DNA from: Rhizobium aethiopicum
GTDB taxonomy: Bacteria > Pseudomonadota > Alphaproteobacteria > Rhizobiales > Rhizobiaceae
Direction: 5' to 3'
DNA length: 64,000 bases
Assembly: GCF_900094625.1 (NCBI RefSeq)
Contig: NZ_FMAJ01000001.1
Span: forward strand, 682,001-746,000
The translations under genes and the position numbers were made by a program. This document shows, in pieces, positions 17,543 through 27,275 of the stretch. A model generated the notes under the pieces. That model was not told where the DNA came from. It searched no databases and saw only the letters and a list, made by a program, of their open reading frames with translations. Each line of letters opens with the position of its first letter. Within the stretch, counting starts at the first letter, position 1.

Positions 17543-17570
17543 TTGCGGCTTTCGAAGGTGCTGACTATAA
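17543..17570 (+). promoter_or_regulatory. Promoter of tRNA-Glu copy 1
   Basis: TTGCGG (17543-17548) and CTATAA (17565-17570) are separated by 16 bp. An A/T palindrome (ATTTTTTT-G-AAAAAAAT, 17514-17530) lies directly upstream and could act as an UP element. The tRNA begins 19 bp after the -10. Confidence 0.6.
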
Positions 17571-17589
17571 GGGCGCCACCACGAAGGAA

Positions 17590-17664
17590 GCGCCCTTCGT
17601 CTATCGGTTAGGACACCAGATTTTCATTCTGGGAAGAGGGGTTCGACTCCCCTAGGGCGTGCCA
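17590..17664 (+). tRNA. tRNA-Glu (anticodon TTC), copy 1
   Basis: The acceptor GCGCCCT pairs with AGGGCGT with one wobble. The anticodon stem CCAGA/TCTGG has loop TTTTCAT giving TTC. The T-arm AGGGGTTCGACTCCCCT is regular and CCA is encoded. Confidence 0.95.
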
Positions 17665-17696
17665 CTTTCTCTCCATATAGAAGCCATCACATCCGC

Positions 17697-17725
17697 TTGC
17701 AGAAGCCGGTGCGCGCGCCTATTTT
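17697..17725 (+). promoter_or_regulatory. Promoter of the middle tRNA-Glu
   Basis: TTGCAG (17697-17702) and TATTTT (17720-17725) are spaced by 17 bp, and the tRNA starts 12 bp downstream. This suggests the middle gene is transcribed independently. Confidence 0.5.
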
Positions 17726-17737
17726 AGCAATTGGCCT

Positions 17738-17812
17738 GCGCCCTTCGTCTATCGGTTAGGACGACAGATTCTCATTCTGTAAAGAGGGGTTCGACTCCCC
17801 TAGGGCGTACCA
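17738..17812 (+). tRNA. tRNA-Glu (anticodon CTC)
   Basis: The acceptor, D-arm and T-arm are identical to the flanking TTC copies. The anticodon arm ACAGA/TCTGT has loop TTCTCAT, giving CTC for GAG codons, and CCA is encoded. The discriminator is A instead of G. Confidence 0.95.
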
Positions 17813-17939
17813 TTGAGCCTGAGCAGCGCCGCCGCCCCTTTCAGCCGGTTCGATATTTCCAGCTATTCGCCACTCGCGGCGCCATGTTTTCCACAGCCCA
17901 AAAAATTCGGCGAAAACGATGATTTTTTCGCGTCTTGGC

Positions 17940-18069
17940 GCTTGCGGCTTTCGAAGGTGCTGACTATAAGGGCGCCACAACGAAGGAAGCGCCCTTCGTC
18001 TATCGGTTAGGACACCAGATTTTCATTCTGGGAAGAGGGGTTCGACTCCCCTAGGGCGTGCCACTTTCT
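17940..18069 (+). repeat. 130-bp direct repeat, copy 2 (promoter plus tRNA-Glu)
   Basis: This is the second copy of the unit at 17541-17670, with one mismatch. It includes the same TTGCGG / CTATAA promoter at 17942-17969. Confidence 0.92.
17989..18063 (+). tRNA. tRNA-Glu (anticodon TTC), copy 2
   Basis: This gene is identical over its whole length to the copy at 17590-17664, with encoded CCA and anticodon TTC. Confidence 0.95.
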
Positions 18070-18111
18070 ACCCTCAAAATTTTCTTGTTCGCCGGCGTTT
18101 GGCGCAGCCGT

Positions 18112-19914
18112 CTATCTTGCTGGCGCTGCGTCGCAGATGCGCAGCTGGATGCGGCGTGCGCCTTGGTAATGTTCGGCGCCGAGCGAGCCTGCGACATGCA
18201 GGTTCGCACCGCGTGAATTGATGAGAAGATTGCCGAGGCCGCTATCTGCGGCGCGGAAGGCGATGCCGTCGAGCCGCGATCCGTCCATTGCCTCCAGCGT
18301 CACCTTCACATGTTTCTCGCCGACCAGGCGCGCATCCCGGACGCGGTGAGCCGGTACGGCAAAGAGCGGCTGAGCATGGCCGGAGCCGTAAGGGCCGGCA
18401 GCTTCCAGCCGGTCGATGAGTTCAAGCGTGGCGCCGCTCGCGCCGATTGCGCCGTCGATCTTCAACGTCTCGTTGGCGACGAGGCTCGCCACCGTCCTTG
18501 CGGCTTTCTCGGTGAAGTAACTCCGCAGCCTGCCCAGATCGGCACGCTCGACCGTCAGCCCCGCGGCCATTGCGTGGCCGCCGCCCTTGACGAGGATGCC
18601 CTCCTCGACCGCTGCCCGCACCATCTTGCCCATGTCGAAGCCGTTGATGGAGCGGCCGGAGCCGGTGCCGCGGCCGGAAGGATCGAAGGCGATCGCAAAG
18701 GCGGGCCGTTTGAACTTCTCCTTCAGCCGCGCCGCGATCAGCCCGACAATGCCGGGATGCCATTTCTCATGGGCGGTGACGATGACGGAGGCACCCTCGC
18801 CGTCGCCATATTCGGCGAGGGCCTCGGCTTCCGCCTCCTGCAGCATCATGGCCTCCATCGCCTGACGTTCACGGTTGAGCTCGTCAAGACGCTGCGCGAT
18901 CACCTCCGCCTCGCCGGCATCGTCGAGCGTCAGCAGGCGGCTTCCGAGTGCGGCGTCGCCGATCCGTCCGCCGGCATTAATGCGCGGGCCGATCAGAAAG
19001 CCGAAGTGATAAGGCGTCACCGGGCCTGCGAGCCCCGCCTTGCGGAAAAGCGCGGCCAGCCCGGCATTGCTCTGGTGCCGGGCAGCGACCTGCCCCTTCA
19101 CCACATAGGCGCGGTTGAGGCCCTTCAGCGGCACGACATCGCAGACCGTAGCAAGCGCCACGATGTCGAGCCATTGCAGGAGGTCGAGCGCCAGGATGCG
19201 TTTATTGCCGGCCGCGCGCAGCAGCCGCAACGTCGCGACCAGCACCATGAAAACGACCCCGGCTGCGCAAAGATGCCCCTGCCCCGAGAGATCGTCCTCG
19301 CGGTTCGGATTGACGAGGGCATGGCAGGGCGGCAGCTCATGTGTCACCTGATGGTGATCGATGACGACGACGTCGATATTGCGCCCGGCAGCCACCGCAA
19401 GCGCCTCGTGACTGGTGGAGCCGCAATCGACGGTGACGATCAACCGGGCGCCATTGTCGATCAGCTGGTTGATCGCCGCCGGATTGGGGCCATAACCTTC
19501 GAAGATGCGGTCAGGAATGTAGATGTTCGCCTTGATGCCGAAATGGCTGAGAAAGCGGAACATCAGCGCTGAGGAGGCCGCGCCGTCGACGTCGTAGTCG
19601 CCGAAAATCGCCACGCTCTCGCCGCGCTCGATCGCACGCACGAGGCGGGTTGCCGCCTTCTCGCAATCGGTCAGCGTGTGGGGATCGGGCATGAGGCCGC
19701 GGATGGTCGGATCGAGGAATTCGATCGCTTCGTCCACGGGGACGCCGCGTCCTGCCAGAACGCGGGCGATCAGATCCGGCAGGCCGTGGACCTGCGACAT
19801 GGCGAGCGCCCGGTTCTGGCCGGCCTGGTCGAGCCTTGCAATCCAGCGATTGTCGAGCACCGATTTCTCAACACCGAGAAACGCGCGCGGTACCGGATCG
19901 ACGAGATCTGCCAT
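18112..19914 (-). CDS. recJ: Single-stranded-DNA-specific exonuclease RecJ
   Basis: This is a 5'-3' ssDNA exonuclease of the DHH family acting in RecF-pathway recombination and repair. The product is 600 residues from ATG 19914, which has GGAG 7 nt upstream; a 607-residue form from 19935 has only a weak site. DHH motifs are clear: GDYDVDGAASSALM near residues 90-103, VDCGSTSHEAL, VIDHHQV near 165-171, and the DHHA1 GGGHAMAAGLTV segment near 455. The length matches the family. The gene is followed at about 50 bp by the tRNA-Glu cluster in opposite orientation. Confidence 0.96.
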   Translation of the reverse strand: MADLVDPVPRAFLGVEKSVLDNRWIARLDQAGQNRALAMSQVHGLPDLIARVLAGRGVPVDEAIEFLDPTIRGLMPDPHTLTDCEKAATRLVRAIERGESVAIFGDYDVDGAASSALMFRFLSHFGIKANIYIPDRIFEGYGPNPAAINQLIDNGARLIVTVDCGSTSHEALAVAAGRNIDVVVIDHHQVTHELPPCHALVNPNREDDLSGQGHLCAAGVVFMVLVATLRLLRAAGNKRILALDLLQWLDIVALATVCDVVPLKGLNRAYVVKGQVAARHQSNAGLAALFRKAGLAGPVTPYHFGFLIGPRINAGGRIGDAALGSRLLTLDDAGEAEVIAQRLDELNRERQAMEAMMLQEAEAEALAEYGDGEGASVIVTAHEKWHPGIVGLIAARLKEKFKRPAFAIAFDPSGRGTGSGRSINGFDMGKMVRAAVEEGILVKGGGHAMAAGLTVERADLGRLRSYFTEKAARTVASLVANETLKIDGAIGASGATLELIDRLEAAGPYGSGHAQPLFAVPAHRVRDARLVGEKHVKVTLEAMDGSRLDGIAFRAADSGLGNLLINSRGANLHVAGSLGAEHYQGARRIQLRICDAAPAR

Positions 19915-19994
19915 GCCAAACTCCGCTGACTTCATCTGTTCTTTCTACAGGAGCAGCGGAGATAACATAGGGAAGGATTTGCAGACACGGATTT

Positions 19995-20240
19995 TTACCA
20001 GAAGACCAGCCAGACGATGACGGCAATGCCGCCGATCTGCACCAGCAGGAAGGAAAACAGCGCCAGCAGAATTGCCCAGTTGCGACCTTCCGTATGTTCA
20101 TCGTCAAGGTCCTCGTCATGGCTTTCTTCACGAAAGTCACGGCGCACCGGCTTGAGGATGTCTGCAAACATATCGGGACGGGCTGGCGGCACCTTGCTCG
20201 GGCAACCATGCTCGTTCCCGGCGTGGCTGTCCTTGCTCAT
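19995..20240 (-). CDS. Small C-terminally anchored membrane protein
   Basis: The product is 81 residues from ATG 20240 (85 from 20252). The N-terminal half is hydrophilic and acidic (REESHDEDLDDEHTEGRN). One strongly hydrophobic span fills the C-terminus (WAILLALFSFLLVQIGGIAVIVWLVFW). This tail-anchored layout suggests a protein that places a short cytosolic domain at the membrane. It lies between hom and recJ on the same strand. Family and function are not recognised. Confidence 0.6.
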   Translation of the reverse strand: MSKDSHAGNEHGCPSKVPPARPDMFADILKPVRRDFREESHDEDLDDEHTEGRNWAILLALFSFLLVQIGGIAVIVWLVFW

Positions 20241-20344
20241 GAAATGCTCCACGCCGACGACTCACCATCTATGGTTTTATTTATATCAGTATTTCGGCAT
20301 TTGGTAATATAGACTTCCGTCAGGGGAGACTGAAAGATTAACAG

Positions 20345-20373
20345 AAAAAACCGCCCTGCCAGAGACAGGGCGG
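20345..20373 (-). terminator. Intrinsic terminator after hom
   Basis: On the minus strand CCGCCCTG pairs with CAGGGCGG around a 7-nt loop and is followed by six T residues. It lies about 25 bp after the hom stop. Confidence 0.88.
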
Positions 20374-20396
20374 CTGATATTCCCGGGCGGAAATGC

Positions 20397-21722
<1,326 letters not shown>

Positions 21723-21782
21723 GGATCGATCCTGAAATGTCTGTGTGGCGGCAGCCGCCGAATGCGGCTGCCGGAGAGTTGA

Positions 21783-23000
21783 TTAACGGTGGGCGTTCAG
21801 CGAAATGACGTTGTGCATCGTCTCGTCTGCCGTCGACATGAACTTCTTGATGTTGCGCGCAGCCTGGCGGATGCGGTGTTCGTTCTCGACAAGCGCCAGA
21901 CGAACGTAGTCGTCGCCCATCTCGCCGAAGCCGATGCCAGGGGCAACGGCGACGTCGGCCTTCTCGACCAGCAGCTTGGAAAACTCAAGCGAACCAAGAT
22001 GACGGAATTTTTCCGGGATCTTCGCCCAGGCGAACATGGTGGCAGCCGGCGGCGGCACTTCGAAGCCGGATTTGCCGAAGCTTTCGACCATGACGTCGCG
22101 TCGACGTTTATAGACGTTGCGAACCTCCGCAATGTCGGAACCATCGCCGTTTAGTGCATGCGTTGCCGCCACCTGGATCGGCGTGAAGGCGCCGTAATCG
22201 AGATAGGACTTGACGCGGGTCAGCGCTGCGATCAGCCGCTCGTTGCCGACGGCAAAGCCCATGCGCCAGCCGGGCATGGAGAAGGTTTTCGACATCGACG
22301 TGAACTCGACCGTCACATCCATGGCGCCTGGAACTTCGAGAACCGAGGGCGGCGGCGTGTCGTCGAAATAGATCTCCGAATAGGCAAGGTCGGACAGTAC
22401 GATGATGTCGTGCTTCTTGGCGAAGGCGACGACGTCCTTGTAGAAGTCGAGCGTCGCGACAAAGGCGGTGGGGTTCGAGGGATAGTTGAGGATCAGCGCC
22501 AAGGGCTTCGGGATCGAATGCCGCACCGCGCGCTCAAGCGGCGGGAAGAAGGTCTCGTCCGGCTCCACCGACATCGAGCGGATCACGCCGCCGGCCATCA
22601 GGAAGCCGAAGGCGTGAATCGGATAGGTGGGATTCGGGCAGAGAATGACGTCGCCGGGCGCGGTGATCGCCTGCGCCATATTGGCGAAGCCTTCCTTGGA
22701 ACCGAGGGTGGCGACCACCTGCGTATCCGGGTTGAGCTTGACGCCGAAACGGCGGGCATAATAGGCGGCCTGGGCGCGGCGCAGACCGGGAATGCCCTTG
22801 GAGGAGGAATAACGGTGCGTACGCGGATCCTGCACGACTTCGCACAGCTTGTCGACGATCGCCTGGGGAGTGGGAAGGTCAGGGTTTCCCATGCCGAGAT
22901 CGATGATATCGGCGCCGCCCGCTCGCGCGCTTGCTTTCAAACGGTTGACCTGTTCGAAAACATAAGGCGGCAAACGCCGGACTTTGTGAAACTCTTCCAT
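21783..23000 (-). CDS. alaC: AlaC/YfdZ-type pyridoxal-phosphate aminotransferase
   Basis: The product is a fold-type I aminotransferase of 405 residues from ATG 23000 (409 from 23012). Key elements are DLGMGNPDLPTP near residue 35, the NYPSNPT segment that contacts PLP and substrate, SDLAYSEIYFD, and the Schiff-base lysine in SMSKTFSMPGWRMGF near 240. The arginine in VRLALVENEHR would bind the substrate carboxylate. The closest characterised relatives make alanine from pyruvate and glutamate. Proteins like this are often labelled LL-diaminopimelate aminotransferase, but that activity is not assured here. It sits upstream of hom in a likely operon. Confidence 0.85.
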   Translation of the reverse strand: MEEFHKVRRLPPYVFEQVNRLKASARAGGADIIDLGMGNPDLPTPQAIVDKLCEVVQDPRTHRYSSSKGIPGLRRAQAAYYARRFGVKLNPDTQVVATLGSKEGFANMAQAITAPGDVILCPNPTYPIHAFGFLMAGGVIRSMSVEPDETFFPPLERAVRHSIPKPLALILNYPSNPTAFVATLDFYKDVVAFAKKHDIIVLSDLAYSEIYFDDTPPPSVLEVPGAMDVTVEFTSMSKTFSMPGWRMGFAVGNERLIAALTRVKSYLDYGAFTPIQVAATHALNGDGSDIAEVRNVYKRRRDVMVESFGKSGFEVPPPAATMFAWAKIPEKFRHLGSLEFSKLLVEKADVAVAPGIGFGEMGDDYVRLALVENEHRIRQAARNIKKFMSTADETMHNVISLNAHR

Positions 23001-23219
23001 TTCATTCCCCATGGAAAGGCGGCTTTCGGGCCGCGGTCGAAGTTCGTTCCGTCTCCAGCGGCTGCGACACGAACTTCACAATCGCAGCGCCGTATTCATC
23101 AGACCCAAGCCACGCGGCAAATCTTTGACCGAAAGACCGCGTCATGCGCATTATCGGGAAATTTGCGTCTTCCGATCCATCCGGAAGGCTTTGCGTCCAA
23201 ATTGCCTGAAAGGCAAGGT

Positions 23220-23633
23220 TTATTTGGAGATTTCGGAGAGCGTCTCAGCGCCGTGTTCGGCGGCCAGGCGGCGCATTTCGGCAACCTTGGCCTGATATTC
23301 GGCTTCCGAGATCGCGCCGGCCTTGCGCCGGGCGGAAAGTGCCGTCAGCTGATGCTGCAGCTCGGCCGCCTGCTCGTCGCTCATCTGGACATTGGCGGCC
23401 GTCAGCGGCGCGCCGAAATTCGGATAACCGTCCGGCGACTTCGCCAGACCGCCTTCGACAGCCTCGCCCTTGGTGGCCGGCATGACGACGGCGGTGGGCG
23501 CCGCTCGCTTGGCGGCGGCGGCGGCCTTTTCCTCCGCCGTCAGATTGCATCCGGCAAGCGCCATCGCGGCCGCGGCGCAGATCAGTGCGGTGCGGTTGAA
23601 GGTTGCGATGCTCCGAATGCGGTTCTTGATCAT
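23220..23633 (-). CDS. Small lipoprotein with SHOCT-like C-terminus
   Basis: The product is 137 residues with a lipoprotein signal (RTALICAAAAMALAGC, acylated Cys at about 29). After an Ala-rich linker there is a conserved GYPNFGAPLTAANVQMSDEQ region and a C-terminal helical SHOCT-like hairpin (LTALSARRKAGAISEAEYQAKVAEMRRL). The position in the envelope is predicted; the function is unknown. It diverges from phaC. Confidence 0.7.
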   Translation of the reverse strand: MIKNRIRSIATFNRTALICAAAAMALAGCNLTAEEKAAAAAKRAAPTAVVMPATKGEAVEGGLAKSPDGYPNFGAPLTAANVQMSDEQAAELQHQLTALSARRKAGAISEAEYQAKVAEMRRLAAEHGAETLSEISK

Positions 23634-23737
23634 GCCTCAAAATCCAGTTCTGAATGCTTCGACTGTTAAATTTGTCGCAGCCACAAAGCAATAGCACGAG
23701 CCGATGCGGCTGGAACTTGTTTTCTCGTTCGATCACG

Positions 23738-25624
23738 ATGTACAACGAATGGATAAAAAGAGTGCTGCCGCCGGAGGAAATGGTGACCGACAGCAAGCAG
23801 GAGAGTGGCGGCCAGAAAAATGGCCCCAAGGCCGGTTTCGACGCAACCGATCTCGATCCCTATCTGTTGAAGGATCCCGAGACGATGGCGATGAATCTCG
23901 CCCGGGCGCTCGAAAATCTCGGCCAGGCCGCCTCGGCCTGGCTTGCGCCGCGTGAACGCGGCGAGATCACCGAAACTGCTATCGATCCGATGACCGACAT
24001 GGTCAAGACGCTCTCCAAAGTGACGGAATACTGGATTTCCGATCCCCGCCGCACCTTCGAGGCGCAGACGCAGCTAATGTCCTCGTTCTTCGGCATCTGG
24101 ATGCGCTCGATGCAGCGGATGCAGGGCGAGCCGCTGCCGGCCGACACCCGCAAGGACAAGCGCTTTTCCGACGAGGACTGGCAGAAGAATCCGTTCTTCG
24201 ATTTTCTCCGTCAGGTCTATTTCGTCACGACCGATTGGGTGGACAAGCTGGTGTCGGAGACCGACGGTCTCGACGAGCACACCAAGCACAAGGCCGGCTT
24301 CTACGTGAAGCAGATCACGGCAGCGCTTTCGCCGAGCAACTTCGTCGCCACCAATCCGCAGCTCTATCGCGAGACGATCGCCAGCAGCGGCGAAAACCTG
24401 GTGCGCGGCATGAAGATGCTTGCCGAGGACATCGCTGCCGGCAATGGCGAGCTTCGCCTTCGACAGACCGACATGACAAAATTCGCCGTCGGTCGCGACA
24501 TGGCGCTGACACCGGGCAAGGTGATCGCGCAGAACGATATCTGCCAGATCATCCAATACGAAGCCTCGACAGAAACGGTTCTCAAGCGGCCGCTGCTGAT
24601 CTGCCCGCCCTGGATCAACAAATTCTATATTCTCGACCTCAACCCGCAGAAATCCTTCATCAAATGGTGCGTGGACCAGGGTCAGACCGTCTTCGTCATA
24701 TCCTGGGTCAACCCGGATGCGCGCCATGCCGAAAAGGACTGGGGCGCCTATGCGCGCGAAGGCATCGATTTTGCGCTCGAGACGATCGAGAAGGCGACCG
24801 GCGAAAAGGACGTCAACGCCGTCGGCTACTGTGTCGGCGGCACGCTTCTGGCGGCAACCTTGGCGCTGCATGCCAAGGAAAAGAACAAACGGATCAAGAC
24901 CGCCACGCTCTTCACCACCCAGGTCGATTTCACCCATGCCGGCGATCTCAAGGTCTTCGTCGACGAGGAGCAACTCGCGGCCCTCGAAGAGCATATGAAG
25001 GCCGCCGGGTATCTCGACGGCTCGAAAATGTCGATGGCCTTCAACATGCTGCGCGCCTCCGAGCTGATCTGGCCTTATTTCGTCAACAGCTACCTCAAGG
25101 GCCAGGAACCCCTGCCCTTCGACCTGTTGTTCTGGAATGCCGATTCGACGCGCATGGCGGCGGCAAACCATGCTTTCTACCTGCGCAACTGCTATCTCCG
25201 GAATGCGCTGACCCAGAACGAGATGATGCTCGATGGTAAAGCCGTGTCGCTGAAGGACGTGAAGATCCCGATCTATAATCTCGCCACCCGCGAGGATCAC
25301 ATTGCTCCTGCCAAGTCCGTTTTCCTCGGCAGCCACTTCTTCGGCGGCAAGGTGGAATTCGTTGTCACCGGCTCGGGACACATCGCCGGCGTCGTCAACC
25401 CGCCCGACAAGAAGAAATACCAATTCTGGACGGGCGGCCCGGCAAAGGGCGACTATGAGACTTGGCTTGAGCAGGCGACAGAGACGCCGGGATCGTGGTG
25501 GCCGCATTGGCAGGCCTGGATCGAGACGCATAACAGCAGGCGCGTTGCTGCGCGCAAACCCGGCGGCGATGCGCTGAACGCGATCGAGGAAGCGCCGGGA
25601 AGTTATGTGATGGAACGCGCCTGA
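23738..25624 (+). CDS. phaC: Class I poly(3-hydroxyalkanoate) synthase
   Basis: This enzyme polymerises 3-hydroxybutyryl-CoA into PHB granules, the main carbon store of rhizobia. The product is 628 residues from ATG 23738; upstream in-frame non-ATG starts (for example TTG 23717) are possible because no good ribosome site marks 23738. An N-terminal PhaC domain (about 90-260) precedes an alpha/beta-hydrolase core. The lipase-like box GYCVGG places the nucleophile Cys at about residue 365. The catalytic Asp lies in REDHIAP and the His in GSGHIAGVVNP. No phasin or phaA/B genes adjoin it. Confidence 0.95.
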   Translation: MYNEWIKRVLPPEEMVTDSKQESGGQKNGPKAGFDATDLDPYLLKDPETMAMNLARALENLGQAASAWLAPRERGEITETAIDPMTDMVKTLSKVTEYWISDPRRTFEAQTQLMSSFFGIWMRSMQRMQGEPLPADTRKDKRFSDEDWQKNPFFDFLRQVYFVTTDWVDKLVSETDGLDEHTKHKAGFYVKQITAALSPSNFVATNPQLYRETIASSGENLVRGMKMLAEDIAAGNGELRLRQTDMTKFAVGRDMALTPGKVIAQNDICQIIQYEASTETVLKRPLLICPPWINKFYILDLNPQKSFIKWCVDQGQTVFVISWVNPDARHAEKDWGAYAREGIDFALETIEKATGEKDVNAVGYCVGGTLLAATLALHAKEKNKRIKTATLFTTQVDFTHAGDLKVFVDEEQLAALEEHMKAAGYLDGSKMSMAFNMLRASELIWPYFVNSYLKGQEPLPFDLLFWNADSTRMAAANHAFYLRNCYLRNALTQNEMMLDGKAVSLKDVKIPIYNLATREDHIAPAKSVFLGSHFFGGKVEFVVTGSGHIAGVVNPPDKKKYQFWTGGPAKGDYETWLEQATETPGSWWPHWQAWIETHNSRRVAARKPGGDALNAIEEAPGSYVMERA

Positions 25625-25833
25625 GTGGCCGTGCAGGCATCTCTTTTGAGACATCGTCAGAAACTGCGATAGCGCGTAAACAAATTAGAAACCATAATTC
25701 GTCATCCTTGCGAAACAGTCGGAAGTCGCAGGCGGCCCAAATTCGGCCCTTTTGCGCCCTTACCGGCCCCGGCGAAGTTTAGTTTCAGTCAGTGCCGCCG
25801 GCCTGCGTAGCGAGTTTGAAAGACGAGTCTAGT

Positions 25834-27180
25834 ATGGCGTTTGCGGTCGGGACGTTGGGTAACGTCGCCCCTCTTGGCGAATCTGCTTTTCGTTCACGCA
25901 GATCTCGCGGTTTTCTTTACGTTGTCGTCGGCGCCGGGCTTTTAACCTCAACATGGCTGATCGCGACCTTGGCAACGATGCATTCGGTGGCCGCGCCGGC
26001 TTCTGCCTCGGAGAGCTTCACGCAGGTCGCATCGGCGCTGAAACCGAAGCCGCCGACCCCTCACGACCGACTGATCCATGTCGGCAAAGCCGATAGACTG
26101 GCGGCCTTCAATGCCAAGCCGGTCGTAGCCCTGACCGCTCACCTCATTCAATCGCACGCGCAAAAGACCAATGCTGCCGCAATGGGAGCGCTGGCGCTTG
26201 CCAAGAACAATCACCTCGTCACCCCTCACGAACCGCCGGTCGCCGTCGCCGCCGCGACACCATCCGATACTGCGAAATTCGCCAAGGACGATATCATCAC
26301 GCCGCCGGTCGAGCTTGCCCGGGCGGAAGCGGAAGCAGATAGCGACGACCGCATCATCATTCCCTCCAAGGAAACCGTTGCGGCCGTCGAACTTCCCGCC
26401 CTGCTCGCACGTGCCGATGCCGGACCGCAGCAGATTGCGCCGGCCCCGGTCGAGCCGGCCGCGCCCGCTCTCCAGACCGCATCGCTGCCGGAGGAAAAAC
26501 CTGCGCCTGTGGAAGTTGCCGAAGCCGAAGAGCAGCAGCCCTTCGATCTCGTGCTGACTCCGGATGCAGGTTCCGTGCCGCTGCCGATGGCGCGTCCCGA
26601 TGGCCTCGTCGGCAAACCGGCGCCGGCCGCCAAGGGTGCGCCGCGTTCTGCCGGGCCTGTACTGGCCTACGCCCAGCCCAACGCGCCGATCGAGGACGAC
26701 GAGGACGATGCCGTGCCGCGCTACGACAAGCCGGTCTTCTCGCCGAAGCTGCGCGCAGGTGTTGCGATCTACGATATCGAGAACAGCACCGTCTACCTGC
26801 CGAATGGCGAACGACTGGAAGCCCATTCCGGCCTCGGCAAGATGCGTGACAAGCCGCGCTATGCGGACAAGAAGATGCGCGGACCAACGCCGCCGCACAC
26901 CTATGTCCTCACCATGCGCGAGGCGCTCTTCCACGGTGTCGAGGCGATCCGCTTGACGCCCGTCGAGGGCTCGGACGCCATCTTTGACCGCGTCGGCCTG
27001 CTTGCCCACACCTATATGCTCGGCAAGAACGGCGATTCCAACGGCTGCGTCTCCTTCAAGGACTACAAGCGCTTCCTGGCCGCCTACAAACGCGGCGAGA
27101 TCAAGCAGCTTGTGGTGGTGCCGAGGCTGAACAACAAGCCGACTTCGACGCTCGCCTCGCTGTTTTCATCGCGAAGCTGA
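25834..27180 (+). CDS. Membrane-anchored DUF2778 / Tlde1-domain protein
   Basis: The product is 448 residues with one membrane span near residues 27-48 (FLYVVVGAGLLTSTWLIATLA). A long Pro/Ala-rich periplasmic linker fills about 60-310. The C-terminal domain (about 315-430) reads GVAIYDIENSTVYLPNGERLEAHS and then HTYMLGKNGDSNGCVSFKDY. This His/Cys pattern is that of DUF2778, whose Tlde1 members act as L,D-transpeptidase/carboxypeptidase toxins on peptidoglycan. Here the long anchored form with no type VI genes or immunity gene next to it suggests a housekeeping cell-wall enzyme. It is monocistronic. Confidence 0.75.
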   Translation: MAFAVGTLGNVAPLGESAFRSRRSRGFLYVVVGAGLLTSTWLIATLATMHSVAAPASASESFTQVASALKPKPPTPHDRLIHVGKADRLAAFNAKPVVALTAHLIQSHAQKTNAAAMGALALAKNNHLVTPHEPPVAVAAATPSDTAKFAKDDIITPPVELARAEAEADSDDRIIIPSKETVAAVELPALLARADAGPQQIAPAPVEPAAPALQTASLPEEKPAPVEVAEAEEQQPFDLVLTPDAGSVPLPMARPDGLVGKPAPAAKGAPRSAGPVLAYAQPNAPIEDDEDDAVPRYDKPVFSPKLRAGVAIYDIENSTVYLPNGERLEAHSGLGKMRDKPRYADKKMRGPTPPHTYVLTMREALFHGVEAIRLTPVEGSDAIFDRVGLLAHTYMLGKNGDSNGCVSFKDYKRFLAAYKRGEIKQLVVVPRLNNKPTSTLASLFSSRS

Positions 27181-27275
27181 CCGCTACAGCGCCGCGCGTC
27201 TTTCAAGACACGCAAGGACGCTCTAACCCATTGGACCTGCGCATCTGCCCTGAGGGGAATGTCCGCGAAGCAGCT

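Larger units (their letters stand above)
17541..17670 (+). repeat. 130-bp direct repeat, copy 1 (promoter plus tRNA-Glu)
   Basis: This unit runs from GCTTGCGGCTTTCGAAGG through the tRNA-Glu(TTC) gene to GCCACTTTCT. The second copy at 17940-18069 differs at one base (ACCACG against ACAACG just before the tRNA). It contains a complete transcription unit: -35, -10, tRNA and 3' trailer. Confidence 0.92.

Noticed and set aside
17731..17980. Short frames across the tRNA-Glu cluster
   Set aside because: They read through tRNA-Glu sequence on either strand and have no ribosome sites or protein-like composition.
24074..25654. A 526-residue minus-strand open frame
   Set aside because: It is antisense to phaC, whose catalytic motifs and family length are intact on the plus strand.
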